Of a DNA stretch of 64,000 nucleotides, positions 36,425 through 45,471 are shown piece after piece. The DNA comes from Methanomicrobiales archaeon (GTDB lineage Archaea; Halobacteriota; Methanomicrobia; Methanomicrobiales; Methanospirillaceae), in the NCBI GenBank assembly GCA_012729535.1, contig JAAYCY010000033.1, positions 1 through 64,000 of the forward strand. The letters run 5' to 3'. The notes beneath the pieces were generated by a model. That model was not told where the DNA came from. It was given only the letters and a program-made list of their open reading frames with translations, and ran no database searches. The position numbers were made by a program, and so were the translations under genes. The first letter of the stretch is position 1; each line of letters starts with the position of its first letter.

Positions 36425-37267
36425 TTAAAAAAAACCCTTTTCTAATAATTTCATGTTTTCAGCTGCTATCGTATTATCTGGATTCAGGATTACCGCTTTT
36501 CTGTATGCCTCTTTGGATTCATTATATCTGCCAGTTGCATAAAGAACATTTCCAAGGTTATACCATCCCTGGTCAAAATCAGGTTCGGTCTGTGTAGCAT
36601 TTCTTAAGGAATTCATCGCTTCCAGATTATTTCCAATAAGATATTGTAACCTCCCAAGGTTGTTCCAGGCATATCCGTTAGTTACATCAAGACGTGTGGC
36701 ATTTTTGAGGGCGTTAATTGCTTTGTCATAATCCTGTAGTTCACCATATGCCCATCCCACATTATTCCAGGCATCAGAAAAATCAGGATCGATTTCTATT
36801 GCCCTATTAAGGGCCATAAGTGCATGATCGGAATCTCCAAGTCTGATAAAAGTATAACCCAAAGTACTCCATGCAAATTTATTCGCAGAATCAGCAATAG
36901 TAGCGTTAGTCAACGCAGTTTTCGCCTCTTCATACCTGCCAAGTTCATTTAATGCCCAACCGGTATTTGTCCACCCATAACTATGGTTTGGTTCAATTTG
37001 TGTAGCATTTACAAGTGGAGGTAACGCTTCTTCATACAATCCCAGATTATTATATGCAAATCCAATAGAGTTCCAAATATCAGGGTTATTATTATCATAA
37101 TATACCGATTCCAGTAATATTGAGAGACCATTTTCGTAAGATCCGTTTTCAATCAAGGCCAAACCCTGTTCACTATCCTGATTTGTACCCAGTGTTATTT
37201 CTGGAAAATAAATAAAACACAAAAAAAATACTGTCGCGGTGATATAAAAAAACAGATTTTTTTTCAT
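36425..37267 (-). CDS. secreted TPR-repeat protein
   Basis: A 280-residue protein with a signal peptide or N-terminal anchor (hydrophobic about residues 5-23). It has about seven tandem TPR motifs from residue 35 to the end, each with the pattern A-W-x-N-L-G-x-x-x-x-x-L-G. Neighbouring repeats are well conserved in the phrase W-N-N-[LV]-G. TPR arrays bind peptides or partners outside the cell. It is not joined to the adjacent operon and is flanked by convergent archaemetzincin and the M42 peptidase. Confidence 0.85.
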   Translation of the reverse strand: MKKNLFFYITATVFFLCFIYFPEITLGTNQDSEQGLALIENGSYENGLSILLESVYYDNNNPDIWNSIGFAYNNLGLYEEALPPLVNATQIEPNHSYGWTNTGWALNELGRYEEAKTALTNATIADSANKFAWSTLGYTFIRLGDSDHALMALNRAIEIDPDFSDAWNNVGWAYGELQDYDKAINALKNATRLDVTNGYAWNNLGRLQYLIGNNLEAMNSLRNATQTEPDFDQGWYNLGNVLYATGRYNESKEAYRKAVILNPDNTIAAENMKLLEKGFF

Positions 37268-37330
37268 GATACTTTCAGATTATCTCCATGATCTATAAAA
37301 GATTTGGGAAATAAGAAAATATCTAGAAGA

Positions 37331-38368
37331 TTACATTTTTGGTTTTTTCTTTAATACTTCAACAAGAATATCAATTGTTGCCTGAACATCTTTCATATCA
37401 ACAACTTCAACCGGTGAATGAATATACCTGGACGGAACGGAAAGAGGAATACTTGGAATACCATCACGAACAAGATTAATGATAGAAGCATCTGTATTAC
37501 CCCCATCACCTACTTCAAGTTGATAGGGTATGTTCTTTTTATCTCCTGCATTACGAATCCAGGATATAAGTCTGGCATCTGCCAGTAATCCTCTGCCAGA
37601 TGCACTGGCAAGAACAAGAACAGGGCCTTTTCCCATCTCTACTGACGCTTCCTTTTTTGTTACCCCGGGATGATCACCAGGGATAGTCACATCAGTAGCT
37701 ATGGCAATATCCGGATTTAATGCAAAAGCACTTACCTTTGCTCCTTTCAATCCTATCTCTTCCTGCACAGTAAATACTCCATAAATGGTCATAGGAGTAT
37801 TCATTCTGCGAAGTGTTTCTATGAGAACCAGAACTCCAACTCGGTTATCAAGTGCTTTTCCAGTCACCCGGTCATTTGTAAGTTTAATTAGGTCCTGTTC
37901 AATTGTTACCGGTGTCCCAATCTCTATTCCTGCTTTTTCTACGTCTTCTGCTGAAGTGGCACCGATGTCAATATAGAGATCTTCAATTTTTATTTCTTTT
38001 TTCCTGTCCTCAGGAGTCATAACATGGGGAGGTTTAGCACCGATAACTCCATGAACCGGGCCATTTTTCCCATGCAACACAACACGCTGGGTGTGAAGTG
38101 TAGGATTATACCAACCACCAATTCCAACAAATTTTATGAAACCTTTTTCATCGATATATTGCACCATCAGTCCAATTTCATCCATGTGAGATGCAATCAT
38201 AACAGAAGTGCCAGTTCCCCTTTTAACTGCTATCAGGTTACCCAGTTTGTCTTCAAATACTTCATCAACATATCCGTCCAGTTCTTTCCTAACTATTTCC
38301 TTAATATTTCCTTCAAATCCAGATAGTCCGTGAGCATCTGAAAGCTTTTTTAATAACTCATATACCAT
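37331..38368 (-). CDS. M42 family metallo-aminopeptidase (TET/glutamyl aminopeptidase type)
   Basis: A dizinc aminopeptidase of 345 residues that in archaea forms tetrahedral TET dodecamers. The metal ligands are visible in order: ASHMDEIG near residue 59, GKALDNRVG near 174, VQEEIGLKGA near 207, IATDVTIPG near 226 and SRYIHSPVE near 312. It degrades short peptides downstream of the proteasome, as known for the family. It lies three bases after aspC in a minus-strand run that begins with nbp35. Confidence 0.93.
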   Translation of the reverse strand: MVYELLKKLSDAHGLSGFEGNIKEIVRKELDGYVDEVFEDKLGNLIAVKRGTGTSVMIASHMDEIGLMVQYIDEKGFIKFVGIGGWYNPTLHTQRVVLHGKNGPVHGVIGAKPPHVMTPEDRKKEIKIEDLYIDIGATSAEDVEKAGIEIGTPVTIEQDLIKLTNDRVTGKALDNRVGVLVLIETLRRMNTPMTIYGVFTVQEEIGLKGAKVSAFALNPDIAIATDVTIPGDHPGVTKKEASVEMGKGPVLVLASASGRGLLADARLISWIRNAGDKKNIPYQLEVGDGGNTDASIINLVRDGIPSIPLSVPSRYIHSPVEVVDMKDVQATIDILVEVLKKKPKM

Positions 38369-38371
38369 GTA

Positions 38372-39475
38372 TTAATCCTCAAAAATTGGTTGCATCCGTT
38401 CAAGTGCCAACCTAATATTTTCCTGGGAAGTTGCATAACTAAACCGGGCATACTCATACCCAGCTTTTCCAAAAGCATCTCCCGGGACAACAATTACCCC
38501 TGCTTCCATAATTTTTTCTGTGTTCTCTTTTCCCAGTGGGGCAAATACGTAAAATGCACCCTCTGGAACAGGGATATTGATATTCATCTGTTTTAATCCG
38601 GAAACCAGAATATCTCTTCGTGCCCTATATTCATCACACATTTTTCCAACACAGGACTGGTCACCAGTATATGCAGCCAGACCGGCATACTGACTGATTG
38701 AAGTTGCACATGTCTGACAATACTGGTGAACTTTTAGACATTGTTCCATGTATTCAGAGGGACCTGCTAAAAAGCCAAGTCTCCAGCCGGTCATGGCATA
38801 GGTTTTACTGGCAGCATTAACCGTGATTACATCCTCGCCAAATGTTCCCGGACTGGCATGGACTGCATCATAAATAATGTGTTCATACACTTCATCGGCA
38901 AGAATAGTAACTCCTGCATCCATTGCAGATTCAACAATAGAACGGATACTATCCGGAGATTCAACAGTTCCGGTGGGGTTTGAAGGAGAATTTAAGATGA
39001 GCAGTTTAGATCTGGGTAATTTCTCCTCCATGATTTCATGGTTGATATGAAGATCTTTTTTCAGTGGGACAAAATCGGGAGTCCCTTGTGCTAGTCTTAC
39101 GCATGCTTCGTATGAAACAAACCCGGGGTCAGTTATTAAAACACGGTCTCCAGATTCAACAAGAGCCTGGATTGCTATGAAAAGAGCTTCTCCTGCTCCA
39201 GCAGTAACAATAATCTGGTTAGGATTATAGTCCAGAGAATTTTCATTTTTAAATTTATCAGATAGTGCTTCTCTTAATTCAGGAAGACCTGCATTAAAGG
39301 TATATCCTGTTTTTCCTTCTACTATTGCCCGGATAGCTGCATCTTTAACATGCTGGGGTGTATCAAAATCAGGTTGACCTAATGTCATATTTACCGAGTC
39401 AGGTTTAGCCGCCTGAAAAAATTTCCTGATTCCTGACATTTCGATATCCAGGGCGCGTTTTGATATCTTCTTCAT
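38372..39475 (-). CDS. aspC: class I/II aminotransferase (aspartate aminotransferase-like)
   Basis: A PLP aminotransferase of 367 residues. Landmarks are VNMTLGQPDFDTP near 28, LNSPSNPTGTVE near 158, ILADEVYEHIIYD near 193, and the cofactor lysine region VNAASKTYAMTGWRLGF near 220. This is the subgroup I-gamma AspC pattern used for aspartate, and sometimes aromatic or branched amino acids; the exact specificity is not clear. It sits six bases after hxlB and three before the M42 peptidase. Confidence 0.88.
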   Translation of the reverse strand: MKKISKRALDIEMSGIRKFFQAAKPDSVNMTLGQPDFDTPQHVKDAAIRAIVEGKTGYTFNAGLPELREALSDKFKNENSLDYNPNQIIVTAGAGEALFIAIQALVESGDRVLITDPGFVSYEACVRLAQGTPDFVPLKKDLHINHEIMEEKLPRSKLLILNSPSNPTGTVESPDSIRSIVESAMDAGVTILADEVYEHIIYDAVHASPGTFGEDVITVNAASKTYAMTGWRLGFLAGPSEYMEQCLKVHQYCQTCATSISQYAGLAAYTGDQSCVGKMCDEYRARRDILVSGLKQMNINIPVPEGAFYVFAPLGKENTEKIMEAGVIVVPGDAFGKAGYEYARFSYATSQENIRLALERMQPIFED

Positions 39476-39481
39476 AATTAA

Positions 39482-40081
39482 TTACTCAATATTTGCATGT
39501 CGGCCTTTCAGCTCAGATTCATCAGTCTTTGTAATCTCCATAAGTCGTGAGATAACAGCATCACAAAATGTCATTGCTGCAGTTTCAAACAGAGTTCCAA
39601 GAGGAGCAAAGGATCGGTGTTCGCCAAGCATCTGTCTGGTTTCATATTCCCGGCTTTCATCCTGAATATAGTCACGATGGTTTTCAATCATTACTGTCGA
39701 GACAGCAATTTTACCAATTGAAGACTCCGGATTAGAGGTGATTAGACATATCCTCCCTCCAATTTCCTTTGCAGTCTGAACAATTTCAATGATGGTTTTT
39801 GTTTTTCCAGAGCCGGAGAGAACAACAATAAGATCACCTTTCTGAAGTGCCGGGGTGATAGTCTCACCGACCACATAACTAGTCATTCCCAGGTGCATTA
39901 GTCGCATGGCAAATGCTTTTGCCACAAGTCCTGATCTTCCTGCACCCATCACATAAATCCGTTTTGCATTAAGAAGTTCAGAAATAAATGCAGATACTTC
40001 ATGGTCTGAAATATGATCAGCAATGGCATCAATACGAAATGCCATCATTTTCATCATATCCTGTACACGATGCTGGTTCAT
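39482..40081 (-). CDS. hxlB: 6-phospho-3-hexuloisomerase (HxlB)
   Basis: A SIS-domain isomerase of 199 residues that interconverts D-arabino-3-hexulose 6-phosphate and fructose 6-phosphate. In archaea the reverse ribulose monophosphate pathway uses it to make ribulose 5-phosphate and formaldehyde. The SIS core is IYVMGAGRSGLVAKAFAMRL near 43, VLSGSGKTKTII near 90, and FETAAMTFCDAVI near 168. It is preceded by a 45-base gap from the ACT-MBL gene. HxlA (3-hexulose-6-phosphate synthase) is not in the window. Confidence 0.92.
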   Translation of the reverse strand: MNQHRVQDMMKMMAFRIDAIADHISDHEVSAFISELLNAKRIYVMGAGRSGLVAKAFAMRLMHLGMTSYVVGETITPALQKGDLIVVLSGSGKTKTIIEIVQTAKEIGGRICLITSNPESSIGKIAVSTVMIENHRDYIQDESREYETRQMLGEHRSFAPLGTLFETAAMTFCDAVISRLMEITKTDESELKGRHANIE

Positions 40082-40126
40082 ACCTGTGTATACATTCCGG
40101 CCAATATGTCATCAGGATATCGAATC

Positions 40127-41659
40127 TTATGATGAACCAGTAACATGACGATACAATTCAGTTCTTGAAGCAGGGACCATTTCTTTCTCGTTAAAGACAG
40201 ATACAGGACCATGCCCGCAACAAAGAAGAAGACGCCTGTTTTTCTCTCTTAACCTGTTATCAAGAGTAATTGCGAGTTTTGTGAGTGCTTTTCGTTCACT
40301 TTTTACAAGATCTGGATCTACATTTACCGTAGTTACCAGATATACGGCGAAATTATTATAGTCACTCCTTTCTGGACTTAAATATTTCAGATTTAATATC
40401 GTGTCAGAAGTAAACAATAGTCCCGCTTCCTGACAAAGAACATATATAAGTCCATGTTGATGCCCACCATGTCCTTCCAGAATTTTAAAAGTAAACCCTC
40501 CGGCAGAAAAAGAGTCCAATACTGGAAAATCCCCATATTTTTCTGTTCCTGCAGGAGGAAATAATTCACATACAGAGGGCGGAGTCATATGTGCAAAGAG
40601 GTTGATCATAACCGTATAAACCTGTTCAAGGACCAGTTCCTGTGAAGAGGCACCCCATGCACGATTATTTGTTTCGATAATTTTCCATGTCCCTTCGTGT
40701 GTGTAGACCGGCGCATTGAAAAAACCTGCTGCACCACAATGATCGGTATCACCATGAGTCAGGATGATACGAGTAAAATCATCGATTCCACCCAGACCAT
40801 AATACTCAAACATTCTTAAGACGTCTTCATGATAAATACCGTAACCGGTGTCTACCATTATCCGTTCATCAGGAGTATTGATGACAAATATATTTCCTCC
40901 ACCAGGTAGTTGGAAACAATACAGAGTGAGGGTATCAGTAACGAAAATTTTTTGAACATCAGCGCAAAAATTTTTCCCGGTTGTTGATTTTAAGTGTAAT
41001 CCATTTTGAAGGATATGATCCAGCGCATCCTGATATTCTTTACCGTATTCAGTAAGTTGTTGTGCCAGGTGGCTGAACTGGTTTAATAAATTAAGAATAT
41101 GAGGATCTTCAGGATCTTCAGGATTTTGCAGAATGTCCCTGACTCTGGTGGCATATTTCACATAATAAAGACTTCCGTCCTCACAACTATCGCCGCAATC
41201 ATACCCATCTATTTCAACAGAATATGTATTTCGAATTTCATTAATCAGTTCTTCAATCATTACAGCATTTCTGACTCTTAACATCACATGCAGGCTATCA
41301 GGGTATCTACCACGGTTGTCAAACGAAATTAAACTGATTTCAGCCTGGAACTGATTTAATATTTTCAGAATATGGTGCAGAGTTCCGGGTATTTCAGGAA
41401 CAATAATGGTAAAACGAATGTTTTTTGGATAAGCAATAGTTGTCTGGAGGTACCCCATATCAAGTAGCGCCTGTGTACCATCTGTACATGCTTTTTCATC
41501 ACCAGATACTGAAAAAAATGCTGTATCAGGATCCAGAGACCTGTTATAATGACACCTCGTGATTGTCAGTCCGGTAGAAGCAATAACATGGACTGCCTCA
41601 AGAAGAGAACCGGTATCAGGAATCCTTATGATAAAAAATTCTTTTTTATCAGCGGACAT
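40127..41659 (-). CDS. ACT-ACT-metallo-beta-lactamase fusion protein
   Basis: A 510-residue fusion. Two ACT-like ligand-binding domains lie at about residues 5-75 and 80-165. The first starts FIIRIPDTGSLLEAVHVIASTG; the second has FTIIVPEIPGTLHHILKILNQF. A helical linker follows, then a metallo-beta-lactamase fold from about residue 245. The metal motif reads THGDTDHCG near 305: HxDxDH where HxHxDH is the classical form. Later ligands are VLEGHGGHQHG near 400 and the terminal CCGHGPVSV. ACT domains usually sense amino acids, so a regulated hydrolase is likely. Substrate and effector are unknown. Confidence 0.8.
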   Translation of the reverse strand: MSADKKEFFIIRIPDTGSLLEAVHVIASTGLTITRCHYNRSLDPDTAFFSVSGDEKACTDGTQALLDMGYLQTTIAYPKNIRFTIIVPEIPGTLHHILKILNQFQAEISLISFDNRGRYPDSLHVMLRVRNAVMIEELINEIRNTYSVEIDGYDCGDSCEDGSLYYVKYATRVRDILQNPEDPEDPHILNLLNQFSHLAQQLTEYGKEYQDALDHILQNGLHLKSTTGKNFCADVQKIFVTDTLTLYCFQLPGGGNIFVINTPDERIMVDTGYGIYHEDVLRMFEYYGLGGIDDFTRIILTHGDTDHCGAAGFFNAPVYTHEGTWKIIETNNRAWGASSQELVLEQVYTVMINLFAHMTPPSVCELFPPAGTEKYGDFPVLDSFSAGGFTFKILEGHGGHQHGLIYVLCQEAGLLFTSDTILNLKYLSPERSDYNNFAVYLVTTVNVDPDLVKSERKALTKLAITLDNRLREKNRRLLLCCGHGPVSVFNEKEMVPASRTELYRHVTGSS

Positions 41660-41665
41660 AATGTA

Positions 41666-41974
41666 TTACTCTGGAACAAAACTCTCGCGTTCGATAAACA
41701 ATCCACCAAAAATTGTTCGTTCTATCATCTCTGATACAAATCTCATTTTTTGTGCTTCTTCCATGTCATAGTTTCTATGAATCTCCGAATAAAGCTGAAG
41801 ACGTAACAGACCAAATCGTAATTTTTCAAGAACGGTTTCATTGAGGCCGATTGCTTGTCGGTAAATCGGTTCTATTAGATCCGGAAATTGTGTGATATCT
41901 TCAAGACATTTTATAATATCCATATAGATGGGAAGGTTTTCCTCATTCCCACATATGACACGTATATAATTCAT
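41666..41974 (-). CDS. small conserved-looking helical protein, unknown
   Basis: A 102-residue soluble protein, mainly helical, which starts MNYIRVICGNEENLPIYMDI and ends ERTIFGGLFIERESFVPE. It is placed two bases after nbp35 and six bases before the ACT-MBL gene, so it is part of their operon. No motif is recognised. Its placement suggests an accessory role in iron-sulfur or amino-acid-regulated metabolism, which is speculation. Confidence 0.6.
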   Translation of the reverse strand: MNYIRVICGNEENLPIYMDIIKCLEDITQFPDLIEPIYRQAIGLNETVLEKLRFGLLRLQLYSEIHRNYDMEEAQKMRFVSEMIERTIFGGLFIERESFVPE

Positions 41975-41976
41975 TT

Positions 41977-42852
41977 TTAGTTTTCTACGACGTTTACCAG
42001 GTGTTCCATTACATTATCCACAGCTTTCCACGTATCAGAATCTTTCTGCCGGATAATGAATGGTCTTCCCTCATCTCCCGCTTTTCTGACTTCAGGATCA
42101 AGGGGCAAACTACCCAGAAATGGAACATTATGCTCCTTTGCAATCCGTTCTCCTCCACCCTTTCCGAAAAGATCCACTGTTTCGCCACAATGCGGACAGA
42201 TAAATCCACTCATATTTTCAATTACACCAATCACTTTCATCCCTAGTTGTTCAATAAAAGTAATTGCTTTTGTTGAATCAAGTGTTGAGACTTCCTGTGG
42301 TGTCGTTACAACTACTGCTCCACGAAGATTTGGTGCCATTTGTGCGATAGTAAGCGCTTCATCCCCTGTGCCAGGAGGAAGGTCTACAACAAGATAGTCC
42401 AGGGAACCCCAGGCAGTGTCTTCAAGAAACTGTTTTATTGCTCCTGACTTCATCGCCCCACGCCAGATTACCGGAGCATGTTTTTCTGGGAGGAGAAATG
42501 CCATTGAGACAACCTGCAATGTTCCGGTCACCTTTACCGGGACAATTTTATTCTGATCTGCAAGAAGTTTGTGATCTTCTATACCGAGCATTTTGGGAAT
42601 ATTTGGTCCGTGAATATCCAGGTCGAGGAGACCTACATTTTTACCATGATTGGAAAGTGCATATGCCAGATTCACTGCTACGGTAGATTTTCCAACTCCT
42701 CCCTTCCCTGAGAGAACAAGTATTACATGCTTAACATCGATATTTGCCTTTGGCGGGAGTTTGCCTCCTGCGGATGGGCAGGTTGCCCCGGAAGGACAGG
42801 ATGAACAATTATTATCACACGTTTCAGGATCTGGTTTATTACTTTCTGTCAT
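41977..42852 (-). CDS. Mrp/NBP35-type iron-sulfur cluster carrier ATPase
   Basis: A P-loop ATPase of 291 residues that assembles and passes on [4Fe-4S] clusters. An N-terminal cysteine cluster (CDNNCSSCPSGATC, residues about 9-25) is like eukaryotic Nbp35. The deviant Walker A is SGKGGVGKST near 48, Walker B is LDLDIHGPNIPKML near 74, and GFICPHCGE near 214 is the bridging cluster motif. In methanogens it serves the many iron-sulfur enzymes. It heads the operon that runs through the ACT-MBL and hxlB genes to the M42 peptidase. Confidence 0.93.
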   Translation of the reverse strand: MTESNKPDPETCDNNCSSCPSGATCPSAGGKLPPKANIDVKHVILVLSGKGGVGKSTVAVNLAYALSNHGKNVGLLDLDIHGPNIPKMLGIEDHKLLADQNKIVPVKVTGTLQVVSMAFLLPEKHAPVIWRGAMKSGAIKQFLEDTAWGSLDYLVVDLPPGTGDEALTIAQMAPNLRGAVVVTTPQEVSTLDSTKAITFIEQLGMKVIGVIENMSGFICPHCGETVDLFGKGGGERIAKEHNVPFLGSLPLDPEVRKAGDEGRPFIIRQKDSDTWKAVDNVMEHLVNVVEN

Positions 42853-43011
42853 TATTCTTCTTTCCTCATCAGTGATTCCATATTATTCGCCTCTCTTTAT
42901 CATAAATCATATGATAATACTCTATGGGAATCAGGGATTTTGTTTCCCAGATTCTGGACTTCAGGATATAAATATCTCATTAACCCAAGTTTATCAGATG
43001 AGGGGTACTTA

Positions 43012-43659
43012 ATGGAAAAGAGGGATTTCGTTGTTATTTTCGCAGCAATAATTATCGTTTTAATTATGGCGGTGGTCGTAAAGCCGATCATTACCGGACA
43101 GCCTGTGGTTTTTTTACCTGAATCACCTGCGCCGATAGAAGAAGTCATTTCTGAAAGTAATACTGGAACTATTCTTTCAACCCCGGTTGATACAGAGATA
43201 ATAATAACCCCTGAACCTACACTCGTTCAGGAAACCCAGGAACCAACAATACCCTCACAGAGCACGGTGAGTGTAACTCCATCAATTACACCAATGACCT
43301 GGCAACCAGATTCAGACAACCCTATGCCAGCTATACAGATGACTAATTATGCTGAAATTGTTGGAAAATATACCGGTTCAACTGTACCATTCAGAATACC
43401 TACACCATATTGGGAACTTCATTACCATGTAACTCCAATGGGTACAGATGGAACATTTTCAATGGACGTGAAGGAAAAATCTGATGCAGGAGAGAAAACA
43501 GTTAGAACTATTACCTGGCGTGATGGGAATGCTCCTGACCCACGTGAATACAGATTTTTTGAAGGGGGAAAAGATTACTATTTGATTATTAATGCAAATC
43601 AATTAAAAGAATACAGAATAAATATCCAGATACCTTTAAAGTACATCCGCGATACATAA
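43012..43659 (+). CDS. membrane-anchored secreted domain protein (paralogue 1)
   Basis: From ATG 43012 the product is 215 residues. GAGGGG lies six to seven bases ahead, and the upstream open frame is discarded. The N-terminus MEKRDFVVIFAAIIIVLIMAVVV is an uncleaved anchor followed by KP-I-I-TG. A Thr/Pro/Glu linker leads to an extracellular domain with FRIPTPYWELHYHV near 145 and EYRINIQIPLKYI at the end. The next gene is a larger paralogue with the same opening and closing motifs. The function is unknown; export by an N-terminal signal anchor is clear. Confidence 0.75.
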   Translation: MEKRDFVVIFAAIIIVLIMAVVVKPIITGQPVVFLPESPAPIEEVISESNTGTILSTPVDTEIIITPEPTLVQETQEPTIPSQSTVSVTPSITPMTWQPDSDNPMPAIQMTNYAEIVGKYTGSTVPFRIPTPYWELHYHVTPMGTDGTFSMDVKEKSDAGEKTVRTITWRDGNAPDPREYRFFEGGKDYYLIINANQLKEYRINIQIPLKYIRDT

Positions 43660-43666
43660 GTGCAAT

Positions 43667-44995
43667 ATGGAAAAACGGGATATCATTGTCATAGTTGTTG
43701 CGATATTTATCGTACTCATTATGGCAATGTACATAAAACCTCTGGTTACCGGGAAAGAGGCTAAACTTATCCCGGATGAAATATCAAATCTTTTTAAAAA
43801 AGACAATCTCTCCAACATTAGCGACGATGATAAAGATCATCTAGTGAAAAGTGAGGAACACATTTATTCTAAACCTGCAATAATATCAATATCGCCTAAC
43901 GACACGAAACCTAATTCAACATCTATAATAGAAATAGAGGGGAAAAATTTTAAAGAATCAATGGAAATAATGGTTTTCTCTGATTCTCATAATCAAACCT
44001 TCAATACAACTTTTGAAAAAAATAAATTAATCGGAAAAAATGTTGTTTTATCTGAAGGAGACTGGATTGTAAAAATATATGATCCTGAATTGAATATTAC
44101 TTATAATACACAGCATGTGATTCATGCGATTCCTACTCATGAATCCACGGACATTAATTCAAATCTAATAAAAGAAGAATCTTTATCTCCTATTCCTACC
44201 CCACTTCGTACTTCCATATATACTATTCCGATAAAAGAAACAAATGAGACTAAATTAATTATTTTTAAGGAAATTGAAGGTTCTAATTCAAAAGTAATAG
44301 GGCCAGTATATATTCCTACCGGATATTGGGATCTTAGATATACTATAAATTTTCAAACAAATCTTGCGACTCCAAAAACTGATAATATATTTGAATTTAA
44401 TAAGCAATATAAAGAAGCATTGATATCTTATGAAGTAGGCCCAAATAACAAAAATATTACAGTTATATATGATAAAGACGGTCGGGCTATTGGTATGGAG
44501 TCCGACAGAAGTGAGAATAAAAGCGATATTGAATTCATCAGAAGTTCTGATAAAATTATTATTAAAAAGCCTAAAGAGGGTGATTGGGAAGCTGGATTAG
44601 ATGAATTACCTTTTGATATCACCGAAGGAACAGCATCAGGCAGTTTGGTTGAATCAGTCTCTTATGGAGTTCCAGACATTACAATTACTGTAAAAGACTT
44701 AGATTACAAAAAAAGAGACATAACTATAAAGCCAGATGGTGGAATTGATCCCTTGCAATGGAATTAACAATTACATAGAAAGAAAGCAGAAGAAGATTTA
44801 AAACAAAAAGGTAAAAGCGATTTAATTTCATCTACTTTATATACAACAGAATGGGAAAAAAAATGGAAAGAAATTAAAGATCCTCGCCCTTGGACAGAAA
44901 GAATTTTTGGGCCTGGAAATTACTCAATTTACATTAATCCAAACAATATCGAATCATATAAAATTGATATTCTTGTTCCGGTAAAAAAAGAATAA
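43667..44995 (+). pseudogene. membrane-anchored secreted protein (paralogue 2) interrupted by in-frame TAA
   Basis: The first frame, 43667-44767, encodes 366 residues starting MEKRDIIVIVVAIFIVLIM and then KPLVTG, like its upstream neighbour. An IPT/TIG-like beta domain follows near residues 65-150, then VYIPTGYWDLRYTI. TAA at 44765-44767 ends it. The same frame then stays open for 75 codons to TAA at 44993-44995. That extension ends in a part (YSIYINPNNIESYKIDILVP) matching the C-terminus of paralogue 1. The gene therefore appears broken by a nonsense change, or the base is a sequencing error. TAA is not the pyrrolysine codon. Confidence 0.75.
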
Positions 44996-45004
44996 TGTAT
45001 AAGA

Positions 45005-45388
45005 TTATAGGAAATCGATCTTTCTTTTTTCCATGGAATAGATATACATCGTTTCCTTTCCCGCCTCTATTCTACCAATAACATCATCACTAACCGTAAC
45101 CTCAAAATTTTCAAAACTTTCAAGATCCATCATCTGAACAACATTTCCGGCAATCGATATTACCTGTGCATTTCTCCTTTCAACGATGGGTGCGTATACT
45201 TTAGCGGACACCGGTTGCACCACAGAACGTTTTACCCCGTCAAATATCCCCATAACATCGAGACGGGCTTTTGCTGCTCCATGTTTCCCAGGTTTGGATA
45301 TAGAAATGGAGAGGATCTTACACGGTTCATCTTCGATTATAACATATTTGCCTTCTTTCAGTTTGCCTACTTCAGTCTGTTCTTTCAT
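45005..45388 (-). CDS. translation initiation factor aIF5A
   Basis: The archaeal homologue of eIF5A/EF-P, which relieves ribosome stalling. The 127-residue chain has the hypusination loop SKPGKHGAAKARLD near residue 31, with the modified lysine in GKHG. The C-terminal OB-fold part is VVQMMDLESFENFEV. AAGGTG just ahead of the ATG supports the start, and a TATA-like GTATTTATG lies near 45431-45442 on the minus strand. It is alone, back to back with the phosphatase gene. Confidence 0.96.
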   Translation of the reverse strand: MKEQTEVGKLKEGKYVIIEDEPCKILSISISKPGKHGAAKARLDVMGIFDGVKRSVVQPVSAKVYAPIVERRNAQVISIAGNVVQMMDLESFENFEVTVSDDVIGRIEAGKETMYIYSMEKRKIDFL

Positions 45389-45471
45389 AAAACACCTTGG
45401 GAAAAGCTGACTATATTTACGTTACTCCCTTACATAAATACACCGCAACAAAACAGTGACCGGGGGCCGTA

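Noticed and set aside
44765-44767. Pyrrolysine readthrough as explanation of the split gene
   Set aside because: The codon is TAA; pyrrolysine is inserted at TAG.
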